From Nomia melanderi (taxonomy: Eukaryota; Arthropoda; Insecta; Hymenoptera; Halictidae): a stretch of DNA of 64,000 nucleotides. Below are positions 38,949-50,323 of the stretch, piece after piece; the first letter of the stretch is position 1; each line of letters opens with the position of its first letter. The notes beneath the pieces were generated by a model, which was not told the origin of the DNA, searched no databases, and was given only the letters and a program-made list of their open reading frames with translations. The position numbers and the translations under genes are program-made. The stretch covers positions 868,001 through 932,000 of the forward strand of contig NW_027475145.1 in assembly GCF_051020985.1 (NCBI RefSeq), written 5' to 3'.

Positions 38949-41048
38949 TTATAGCACCCGAGATATCACCAGATATATATTGGATTTTTCACTGACCCTG
39001 AGTGACCGGCCCCATGAGACGGTCGTTTTCTCGGCCCCTGGTGGTCCGAGGTCGTTCCCGCTGCAAAGATTCATGCGCCAGGGCCTCCTGCAGATAATTC
39101 ACTTTGGTTTATTGCGCTATCTCTAATAGCACCCGAGATATCACCAGATATATATTGGATTTTCCCCTGACCCTGAGTGTCCGGCCCCATGAGACTGTGG
39201 TTTTCTCGGCCCCTGGTGGTCCGAGGTCGTCCCCGCTGCACAGGTTCATGCGCCAGGGCCTCCTGCAGATAATTCACTTTGGTTTATTGCGCTATCTGTA
39301 ATAGCACCCGAGATATCACCAGATATATATTGGATTTTTCACTGACCCTGAGTGTCCGGCCCCATGAGACGGTCGTTCTCTCGGCCCCTGGTGGTCCGAG
39401 GTCAATCCCGCTGCACAGATTCATGCGCCAGGGCCTCCTACAGACAATGCTCTTTGATTTATTGCGCTATCTGTAATAGCACCCGAGATATCACCAGATA
39501 TATATTGGATTTTACCCTGACCCTGAGTGTCCGGCCCCATGAGACGGTCGTTGTCTCGGCCCCTGGCGGTCCGAGGACCTTCCCGCTGCACAGATTCATG
39601 CGCCAGGGCCTCCTACAGGTAATGCACTTTGATTTATTGCGCTATCTGTAATAGCACCCGAGATATCACCAGATCTATATTGTATTTTCCCCTGACCCTG
39701 AGTGTCCGGCCCCATGAGACTGTGGTTTTCTCGGCCCCTGGTGGTCCGAGGTCGTTCCCGTTGCACAGATTCATGCGCCAGGGCCTCTTGCAGATAATTC
39801 ACTTTGGTTTATTGCGCTATCGGTAATAGCACCCGAGATATCACCAGATCTATATTGGATTTTCCCCTGACCCTGAGTGTCCGGCCCCATGAGACTGTGG
39901 TTTTCTCGGCCCCTGGTGGTCCGAGGTCATTCCCGTTGCACAGATTCATGCGCCAGGGCCTCCTGCAGATAATTCACTTTGGTTTATTGCGCTATCTCTA
40001 ATAGCACCCGAGATATCACCAGATATATATTGGATTTTTCACTGACCCTGAGCGTCCGGCCCCATGAGACGGTCGTTTTCTCGGCCCCTGGTGGTCCGAG
40101 GTCGTTCCCGCTGCACAGGTTCATGCGCCAGGGTCTCCTACAGACAATGCACTTTGATTTATTGCGCTATCTGTAATAGCACCCGAGATATCACCACATA
40201 TATATTGGATTTTTCACTGACCCTGAGTGTCCGGCCCCATGAGACGGTGGTTTTCTCGGTCCCTGGTGTTCCGAGGTCGTTCCCGCTGCACAGATTCATG
40301 CGCCAGGGCCTCCTACAGACAATTCACTTTGATTTATTGCGCTATCTCTAATAGCACCCGAGATATCACCAGATATATATTGGATTTTCCCCTGACCCTG
40401 AGTGTCCGGCCCCATGAGACGGTGGTTTTCTCGGTCCCTGGTGTTCCCAGGTCGTTCCCGCTGCACAGATTCATGCGCCAGGGCCTCCTACAGACAATGC
40501 ACTTTGATTTATTGCGCTATCTCTAATAGCACCCGAGATATCACCAGATATATATTGGATTTTCCCCTGACCCTGAGTGTCCGGCCCCATGAGACGGTGG
40601 TTTTCTCGGTCCCTGGTGTTCCCAGGTCGTTCCCGCTGCACAGATTCATGCGCCAGGGCCTCCTACAGACAATGCACTTTGATTTATTGCGCTATCTCTA
40701 ATAGCACCCGAGATATCAGCAGATATATATTGGATTTTCCCCTGACCCTGAGTGTCCGGCCCCATGAGACTGTGGTTTTCTCGGCCCCTGGTGGTCCGAG
40801 GTCGTTCCCGTTGCACAGATTCATCCGCCAGGGCCTCCTGCAGATAACTCACTTTGGTTTATTGCGCTATCTCTAATAGCACCCGAGATATCAGCAGATA
40901 TATATTGGATTTTTCACTGACCCTGAGTGACCGGCCCCATGAGACGGTAGTTTTCTCGGCCCCTGGTGGTCCGAGGTCGTTCCCGCTGCACAGATTCATG
41001 CGCCAGGGCCTCCTGCAGATAATTCACTTTGGTTTATTGCGCTATCTC
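38949..41048. repeat. 12-mer HOR unit, duplicate of 33524-35623
   Basis: It starts with TTATAG at 38949 and follows the same I-J-C-B-A1-A2-D-E-K-K-G-H order, with the same private marks as the reference unit (GCAAAGATTC near 39064; TATATTGTATTTT near 39680). It lies within copy 2 of the 5,425-bp duplication. Confidence 0.88.
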
Positions 41049-43148
41049 TTATAGCACCCGAGATATCACCAGATATATATTGGATTTTTCACTGACCCTG
41101 AGTGACCGGCCCCATGAGACGGTCGTTTTCTCGGCCCCTGGTGGTCCGAGGTCGTTCCCGCTGCACAGATTCATGCGCCAGGGCCTCCTGCAGATAATTC
41201 ACTTTGGTTTATTGCGCTATCTCTAATAGCACCCGAGATATCACCAGATATATATTGGATTTTCCCCTGACCCTGAGTGTCCGGCCCCATGAGACTGTGG
41301 TTTTCTCGGCCCCTGGTGGTCCGAGGTCGTCCCCGCTGCACAGGTTCATGCGCCAGGGCCTCCTGCAGATAATTCACTTTGGTTTATTGCGCTATCTGTA
41401 ATAGCACCCGAGATATCACCAGATATATATTGGATTTTTCACTGACCCTGAGTGTCCGGCCCCATGAGACGGTCGTTCTCTCGGCCCCTGGTGGTCCGAG
41501 GTCATTCCCGCTGAACAGATTCATGCGCCAGGGCCTCCTACAGACAATGCTCTTTGATTTATTGCGCTATCTGTAATAGCACCCGAGATATCACCAGATA
41601 TATATTGGATTTTACCCTGACCCTGAGTGTCCGGCCCCATGAGACGGTCGTTGTCTCGGCCCCTGGCGGTCCGAGGACCTTACCGCTGCACAGATTCATG
41701 CGCCAGGGCCTCCTACAGGTAATGCACTTTGATTTATTATGCTATCTGTAATAGCACCCGAGATATCACCAGATCTATATTGGATTTTCCCCTGACCCTG
41801 AGTGTCCGGCCCCATGAGACTGTGGTTTTCTCGGCCCCTGGTGGTCCGAGGTCGTTCCCGTTGCACAGATTCATGCGCCAGGGCCTCTTGCAGATAATTC
41901 ACTTTGGTTTATTGCGCTATCGGTAATAGCACCCGAGATATCACCAGATCTATATTGGATTTTCCCCTGACCCTGAGTGTCCGGCCCCATGAGACTGTGG
42001 TTTTCTCGGCCCCTGGTGGTCCGAGGTCATTCCCGTTGCACAGATTCATGCGCCAGGGCCTCCTGCAGATAATTCACTTTGGTTTATTGCGCTATCTCTA
42101 ATAGCACCCGAGATATCACCAGATATATATTGGATTTTTCACTGAACCTGAGCGTCCGGCCCCATGAGACGGTCGTTTTCTCGGCCCCTGGTGGTCCGAG
42201 GTCGTTCCCGCTGCACAGGTTCATGCGCCAGGGTCTCCTACAGACAATGCACTTTGATTTATTGCGCTATCTGTAATAGCACCCGAGATATCACCACATA
42301 TATATTGGATTTTTCACTGACCCTGAGTGTCCGGCCCCATGAGACGGTGGTTTTCTCGGTCCCTGGTGTTCCGAGGTCGTTCCCGCTGCACAGATTCATG
42401 CGCCAGGGCCTCCTACAGACAATGCACTTTGATTTATTGCGCTATCTCTAATAGCACCCGAGATATCACCAGATATATATTGGATTTTCCCCTGACCCTG
42501 AGTGTCCGGCCCCATGAGACTGTGGTTTTCTCGTTCCCTGGTGTTCCGAGGTCGTTCCCGCTGCACAGATTCATGCGCCAGGGCCTCCTACAGACAATGC
42601 ACTTTGATTTATTGCGCTATCTGTAATAGCAGCCGAGATATCACCAGATATATATTGGATTTTTCCCTGACCCTGAGTGTCCGGCCCCATGAGACTGTGG
42701 TTTTCTCGGCCCCTGGTGGTCCGAGGTCGTTCCCGCTGCACAGATTCATGCGCCAGGGCCTCCTACAGACAATGCACTTTGATTTATTGCGCTATCTCTA
42801 ATAGCACCCGAGATATCACCAGATATATATTGGATTTTCCCCTGACCCTGAGTGTCCGGCCCCATGAGACTGTGGTTTTCTCGGCCCCTGGTGGTCCGAG
42901 GTCGTTCCCGTTGCACAGATTCATCCGCCAGGGCCTCCTGCAGATAACTCACTTTGGTTTATTGCGCTATCTCTAATAGCACCAGAGATATCAGCAGATA
43001 TATATTGGATTTTTCACTGACCCTGAGTGACCGGCCCCATGAGACGGTAGTTTTCTCGGCCCCTCGTGGTCCGAGGTCGTTCCCGCTGCACGGATTCATG
43101 CGCCAGGGCCTCCTGCAGATAATTCACTTTGGTTTATTGCGCTATCTC
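41049..43148. repeat. 12-mer HOR unit, duplicate of 35624-37723
   Basis: The order is I-J-C-B-A1-A2-D-E-L-F-G-H, with the same private marks as its partner: GCTGAACAG near 41513, TTATTATGCTATC near 41734, CACTGAACCTGAG near 42142, CACCAGAGATATC near 42981. It is the last complete 12-mer before less regular intervals. Confidence 0.88.
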
Positions 43149-45423
43149 TTATAGCACCCGAGATATCACCAGATATATATTGGATTTTTCACTGACCCTG
43201 AGTGACCGGCCCCATGAGACGGTCGCTTTCTCGGCCCCTGGTGGTCCGAGGTCGTTCCCGCTGCACAGATTCATGCGCCAGGGCCTCCTGCAGATAATTC
43301 ACTTTGGTTTATTGCGCTATCTCTAATAGCACCCGAGATATCACCAGATATATATTGGATTTTCCCCTGACCCTGAGTGTCCGGCCCCATGAGACTGTGG
43401 TTTTCTCGGCCCCTGGTGGTCCGAGGTCGTCCCCGCTGCACAGGTTCATGCGCCAGGGCCTCCTGCAGATAATTCACTTTGGTTTATTGCGCTATCTGTA
43501 ATAGCACCCGAGATATCACCAGATATATATTGGATTTTTCACTGACCCTGAGTGTCCGGCCCCATGAGACGGTCGTTCTCTCGGCCCCTGGTGGTCCGAG
43601 GTCAATCCCGCTGCACAGATTCATGCGCCAGGGCCTCCTACAGACAATGCTCTTTGATTTATTGCGCTATCTGTAATAGCACCCGAGATATCACCAGATA
43701 TATATTGGATTTTACCCTGACCCTGAGTGTCCGGCCCCATGAGACGGTCGTTGTCTCGGCCCCTGGCGGTCCGAGGACCTTCCCGCTGCACAGATTCATG
43801 CGCCAGGGCCTCCTATAGGTAATGCACTTTGATTTATTGCGCTATCTGTAATAGCACCCGAGATATCACCAGATCTATATTGGATTTTCCCCTGACCCTG
43901 AGTGTCCGGCCCCATGAGACTGCGGTTTTCTCGGCCCCTGGTGGTCCGAGGTCGTTCCCGTTGCACAGATTCATGCGCCAGGGCCTCTTGCAGATAATTC
44001 ACTTTGGTTTATTGCGCTATCGGTAATAGCACCCGAGATATCACCAGATCTATATTGGATTTTCCCCTGACCCTGAGTGTCCGGCCCCATGAGACTGTGG
44101 TTTTCTCGGCCCCTGGTGGTCCGAGGTCATTCCCGTTGCACAGATTCATGCGCCAGGGCCTCCTGCAGATAATTCACTTTGGTTTATTGCGCTATCTCTA
44201 ATAGCACCCGAGATATCACCAGATATATATTGGATTTTTCACTGACCCTGAGCGTCCGGCCCCATGAGACGGTCGTTTTCTCGGCCCCTGGTGGTCCGAG
44301 GTCATTCCCGTTGCACAGATTCATGCGCCAGGGCCTCCTGCAGATAATTCACTTTGGTTTATTGCGCTATCTCTAATAGCACCCGAGATATCACCAGATA
44401 TATATTGGATTTTCCCCTGACCCTGAGTGTCCGGCCACATGAGACTGTGGTTTTCTCGGCCCCTGGTGGTCCGAGGTCGTCCCCGCTGCACAGGTTCATG
44501 CGCCAGGGCCTCCTGCAGATAATTCACTTTGGTTTATTGCGCTATCTGTAATAACACCCGAGATATCACCAGATATATATTGGATTTTTCACTGACCCTG
44601 AGTGTCCGGCCCCATGAGACGGTCGTTCTCTCGGCCCCTGGTGGTCCGAGGTCATTCCCGCTGCGCAGATTCATGCGCCAGGGCCTCCTACAGACAATGC
44701 TCTTTGATTTATTGCGCTATCTGTAATAGCACCCGAGATATCACCAGATATATATTGGATTTTACCCTGACCCTGAGTGTCCGGCCCCATGAGACGGTCG
44801 TTGTCTCGGCCCCTGGCGGTCCGAGGACCTTCCCGCTGCACAGATTCATGCGCCAGGGCCTCCTACAGGTAATGCACTTTGATTTATTATGCTATCTGTA
44901 ATAGCACCCGAGATATCACCAGATCTATATTGGATTTTCCCCTGACCCTGAGTGTCCGGCCCCATGAGACTGTGGTTTTCTCGGCCCCTGGTGGTCCGAG
45001 GTCGTTCCCGTTGCACAGATTCATGCGCCAGGGCCTCTTGCAGATAATTCACTTTGGTTTATTGCGCTATCTCTAATAGCACCCGAGATATCACCAGATA
45101 TATATTGGATTTTCCCCTGACCCTGAGTGTCCGGCCCCATGAGACTGTGGTTTTCTCGGCCCCTGGTGGTCCGAGGTCGTTCCCGTTGCACAGATTCATC
45201 CGCCAGGGCCTCCTGCAGATAACTCACTTTGGTTTATTGCGCTATCTCTAATAGCACCCGAGATATCAGCAGATATATATTGGATTTTTCACTGACCCTG
45301 AGTGACCGGCCCCATGAGACGGTAGTTTTCTCGGCCCCTGGTGGTCCGAGGTCGTTCCCGCTGCACGGATTCATGCGCCAGGGCCTCCTGCAGATAATTC
45401 ACTTTGGTTTATTGCGCTATCTC
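43149..45423. repeat. HOR interval of 13 monomers with an internal restart
   Basis: Order: I, J, C, B, A1, A2, D-like (44199), then J again (44374, with CCGGCCACATG), C (44549, landmark TAATAAC), B (44724), A1 (44899), G (45074), H (45249). The B monomer at 43674 reads CCTATAGGTAATG instead of CCTACAGGTAATG. The jump from D-like back to J marks an out-of-register joint inside the interval. Confidence 0.8.
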
Positions 45424-48398
45424 TTATAGCACCCGAGATATCACCAGATATATATTGGATTTTTCACTGACCCTGAGTGACCGGCCCCATGAGACGGTCG
45501 TTTTCTCGGCCCCTGGTGGTCCGAGGTCGTTCCCGCTGCACAGATTCATGCGCCAGGGCCTCCTGCAGATAATTCACTTTGGTTTATTGCGCTATCTCTA
45601 ATAGCACCCGAGATATCACCAGATATATATTGGATTTTCCCCTGACCCTGAGTGTCCGGCCCCATGAGACTGTGGTTTTCTCGGCCCCTGGTGGTCCGAG
45701 GTCGTCCCCGCTGCACAGGTTCATGCGCCAGGGCCTCCTGCAGATAATTCACTTTGGTTTATTGCGCTATCTGTAATAGCACCCGAGATATCACCAGATA
45801 TATATTGGATTTTTCACTGACCCTGAGTGTCCGGCACCATGAGACGGTCGTTCTCTCGGCCCCTGGTGGTCCGAGGTCAATCCCGCTGCACAGATTCATG
45901 CGCCAGGGCCTCCTACAGACAATGCTCTTTGATTTATTGCGCTATCTGTAATAGCACCCGAGATATCACCAGATATATATTGGATTTTTCCCTGACCCTG
46001 AGTGTCCGGCCCCATGAGACTGTGGTTTTCTCGGCCCCTGGTGGTCCGAGGTCGTTCCCGCTGCACAGATTCATGCGCCAGGGCCTCCTACAGACAATGC
46101 ACTTTGATTTATTGCGCTATCTCTAATAGCACCCGAGAAATCACCAGATATATATTGGATTTTCCCCTGACCCTGAGTGTCCGGCCCCATGAGACTGTGG
46201 TTTTCTCGGCCCCTGGTGGTCCGAGGTCGTTCCCGTTGCACAGATTCATCCGCCAGGGCCTCCTGCAGATAACTCACTTTGGTTTATTGCGCTATCTCTA
46301 ATAGCACCCGAGATATCAGCAGATATATATTGGATTTTTCACTGACCCTGAGTGACCGGCCCCATGAGACGGTCGTTTTCTCGGCCCCTGGTGGTCCGAG
46401 GTCGTTCCCGCTGCACAGATTCATGCGCCAGGGCCTCCTGCAGATAATTCACTTTGGTTTATTGCGCTATCTCTAATAGCACCCGAGATATCACCAGATA
46501 TATATTGGATTTTCCCCTGACCCTGAGTGTCCGGCCCCATGAGACTGTGGTTTTCTCGGCCCCTGGTGGTCCGAGGTCGTCCCCGCTGCACAGGTTCATG
46601 CGCCAGGGCCTCCTGCAGATAATTCACTTTGGTTTATTGCGCTATCTGTAATAGCACCCGAGATATCACCAGATATATATTGGATTTTTCACTGACCCTG
46701 AGTGTCCGGCACCATGAGACGGTCGTTCTCTCGGCCCCTGGTGGTCCGAGGTCAATCCCGCTGCACAGATTCATGCGCCAGGGCCTCCTACAGACAATGC
46801 TCTTTGATTTATTGCGCTATCTGTAATAGCACCCGAGATATCACCAGATATATATTGGATTTTTCCCTGACCCTGAGTGTCCGGCCCCATGAGACTGTGG
46901 TTTTCTCGGCCCCTGGTGGTCCGAGGTCGTTCCCGCTGCACAGATTCATGCGCCAGGGCCTCCTACAGACAATGCACTTTGATTTATTGCGCTATCTCTA
47001 ATAGCACCCGAGAAATCACCAGATATATATTGGATTTTCCCCTGACCCTGAGTGTCCGGCCCCATGAGACTGTGGTTTTCTCGGCCCCTGGTGGTCCGAG
47101 GTCGTTCCCGTTGCACAGATTCATCCGCCAGGGCCTCCTGCAGATAACTCACTTTGGTTTATTGCGCTATCTCTAATAGCACCCGAGATATCAGCAGATA
47201 TATATTGGATTTTTCACTGACCCTGAGTGACCGGCCCCATGAGACGGTAGTTTTCTCGGCCCCTGGTGGTCCGAGGTCGTTCCCGCTGCACGGATTCATG
47301 CGCCAGGGCCTCCTGCAGATAATTCACTTTGGTTTATTGCGCTATCTCTTATAGCACCCGAGATATCACCAGATATATATTGGATTTTTCACTGACCCTG
47401 AGTGACCGGCCACATGAGACGGTCGTTTTCTCGGCCCCTGGTGGTCCGAGGTCGTTCCCGCTGCACAGATTCATGCGCCAGGGCCTCCTGCAGATAATTC
47501 ACTTTGGTTTATTGCGCTATCTCTAATAGCACCCGAGATATCACCAGATATATATTGGATTTTCCCCTGACCCTGAGTGTCCGGCCCCATGAGACTGTGG
47601 TTTTCTCGGCCCCTGGTGGTCCGAGGTCGTCCCCGCTGCACAGGTTCATGCGCCAGGGCCTCCTGCAGATAATTCACTTTGGTTTATTGCGCTATCTGTA
47701 ATAGCACCCGAGATATCACCAGATATATATTGGATTTTTCACTGACCCTGAGTGTCCGGCCCCATGAGACGGTCGTTCTCTCGGCCCCTGGTGGTCCGAG
47801 GTCAATCCCGCTGCACAGATTCATGCGCCAGGGCCTCCTACAGACAATGCTCTTTGATTTATTGCGCTATCTGTAATAGCACCCGAGATATCACCAGATA
47901 TATATTGGATTTTTCCCTGACCCTGAGTGTCCGGCCCCATGAGACTGTGGTTTTCTCGGCCCCTGGTGGTCCGAGGTCGTTCCCGCTGCACAGATTCATG
48001 CGCCAGGGCCTCCTACAGACAATGCACTTTGATTTATTGCGCTATCTCTAATAGCACCCGAGAAATCACCAGATATATATTGGATTTTCCCCTGACCCTG
48101 AGTGTCCGGCCCCATGAGACTGTGGTTTTCTCGGCCCCTGGTGGTCCGAGGTCGTTCCCGTTGCACAGATTCATCCGCCAGGGCCTCCTGCAGATAACTC
48201 ACTTTGGTTTATTGCGCTATCTCTAATAGCACCCGAGATATCAGCAGATATATATTGGATTTTTCACTGACCCTGAGTGACCGGCCCCATGAGACGGTAG
48301 TTTTCTCGGCCCCTGGTGGTCCGAGGTCGTTCCCGCTGCACGGATTCATGCGCCAGGGCCTCCTGCAGATAATTCACTTTGGTTTATTGCGCTATCTC
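45424..48398. repeat. Run of short HOR units: 5, 6 and 6 monomers
   Basis: Three contracted units follow each other: 45424-46298 (I-J-C-F-G), 46299-47348 (H/I hybrid-J-C-F-G-H) and 47349-48398 (I-J-C-F-G-H). The B-A-D-E part of the 12-mer is gone. The hybrid at 46299 has the H start (ATCAGCAG) and the I middle (GACGGTCGTTTTC), so its joint lies between about 46321 and 46371. Private marks CCGGCACCATGAG (about 45833 and 46708) and GAGAAATCACC (about 46136, 47011 and 48061) show that these are copies of one another. Confidence 0.85.
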
Positions 48399-50323
48399 TT
48401 ATAGCACCCGAGATATCACCAGATATATATTGGATTTTTCACTGACCCTGAGTGACCGGCCACATGAGACGGTCGTTTTCTCGGCCCCTGGTGGTCCGAG
48501 GTCGTTCCCGCTGCACAGATTCATGCGCCAGGGCCTCCTGCAGATAATTCACTTTGGTTTATTGCGCTATCTCTAATAGCACCCGAGATATCACCAGATA
48601 TATATTGGATTTTCCCCTGACCCTGAGTGTCCGGCCCCATGAGACTGTGGTTTTCTCGGCCCCTGGTGGTCCGAGGTCGTCCCCGCTGCACAGGTTCATG
48701 CGCCAGGGCCTCCTGCAGATAATTCACTTTGGTTTATTGCGCTATCTGTAATAGCACCCGAGATATCACCAGATATATATTGGATTTTTCACTGACCCTG
48801 AGTGTCCGGCCCCATGAGACGGTCGTTCTCTCGGCCCCTGGTGGTCCGAGGACAATCCCGCTGCACAGATTCATGCGCCAGGGCCTCCTACAGGTAATGC
48901 ACTTTGATTTATTGCGCTATCTGTAATAGCACCCGAGATATCACCAGATCTATATTGGATTTTCCCCTGACCCTGAGTGTCCGGCCCCATGAGACTGTGG
49001 TTTTCTCGGCCCCTGGTGGTCCGAGGTCGTTCCCGTTGCACAGATTCATGCGCCAGGGCCTCTTGCAGATAATTCACTTTGGTTTATTGCGCTATCGGTA
49101 ATAGCACCCGAGATATCACCAGATCTATATTGGATTTTCCCCTGACCCTGAGTGTCCGGCCCCATGAGACTGTGGTTTTCTCGGCCCCTGGTGGTCCGAG
49201 GTCATTCCCGTTGCACAGATTCATGCGCCAGGGCCTCCTGCAGATAATTCACTTTGGTTTATTGCGCTATCTCTAATAGCACCCGAGATATCACCAGATA
49301 TATATTGGATTTTTCACTGACCCTGAGCGTCCGGCCCCATGAGACGGTCGTTTTCTCGGCCCCTGGTGGTCCGAGGTCATTCCCGTTGCACAGATTCATG
49401 CGCCAGGGCCTCCTGCAGATAATTCACTTTGGTTTATTGCGCTATCTCTAATAGCACCCGAGATATCACCAGATATATATTGGATTTTTCACTGACCCTG
49501 AGCGTCCGGCCCCATGAGACGGTCGTTTTCTCGGCCCCTGGTGGTCCGAGGTTGTTCCCGCTGCACAGGTTCATGCGCCAGGGTCTCCTACAGACAATGC
49601 ACTTTGATTTATTGCGCTATCTGTAATAGCACCCGAGATATCACCACATATATATTGGATTTTTCACTGACCCTGAGTGTCCGGCCCCATGAGACGGTGG
49701 TTTTCTCGGTCCCTGGTGTTCCGAGGTCGTTCCCGCTGCACAGATTCATGCGCCAGGGCCTCCTACAGACAATGCACTTTGATTTATTGCGCTATCTGTA
49801 ATAGCACCCGAGATATCACCAGATATATATTGGATTTTTCCCTGACCCTGAGTGTCCGGCCCCATGAGACTGTGGTTTTCTCGGCCCCTGGTGGTCCGAG
49901 GTCGTTCCCGCTGCACAGATTCATGCGCCAGGGCCTCCTACAGACAATGCACTTTGATTTATTGCGCTATCTCTAATAGCACCCGAGATATCACCAGATA
50001 TATATTGGATTTTCCCCTGACCCTGAGTGTCCGGCCCCATGAGACTGTGGTTTTCTCGGCCCCTGGTGGTCCGAGGTCGTTCCCGTTGCACAGATTCATC
50101 CGCCAGGGCCTCCTGCAGATAACTCACTTTGGTTTATTGCGCTATCTCTAATAGCACCCGAGATATCAGCAGATATATATTGGATTTTTCACTGACCCTG
50201 AGTGACCGGCCCCATGAGACGGTAGTTTTCTCGGCCCCTGGTGGTCCGAGGTCGTTCCCGCTGCACGGATTCATGCGCCAGGGCCTCCTGCAGATAATTC
50301 ACTTTGGTTTATTGCGCTATCTC
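48399..50323. repeat. HOR unit, 11 monomers
   Basis: Order: I (48399, with CCGGCCACATG as in 47349), J, C/B hybrid (48749), A1, A2, D-like, D, E, F-like (49799), G (49974), H (50149). The hybrid monomer starts as C (GTCGTTCTCTC) and ends as B (CTACAGGTAATG), with GAGGACAATCCCG at the transition. One monomer has been lost by exchange between neighbours. Confidence 0.82.

Larger units (their letters stand above)
37837..43261. repeat. Copy 2 of the 5,425-bp tandem duplication
   Basis: This copy is nearly identical to copy 1. The only difference I noted in 5.4 kb is A/G at 32616/38041 (CAGACAATG versus CAGACAGTG). The junction falls in a shared stretch, 37837-37938: upstream sequence follows the class-I monomer at 37724, and downstream sequence follows D at 37899. 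This explains the odd 7-monomer interval 37724-38948 (I followed directly by D). Divergence from the following sequence begins at about 43364. Confidence 0.9.

Noticed and set aside
32412..43261. The near-identical 5,425-bp copies as an assembly artefact
   Set aside because: Not excluded, but a private difference at 32616/38041 and a junction monomer of its own argue for a real duplication. Spanning long reads would settle it, so it is kept as a finding.
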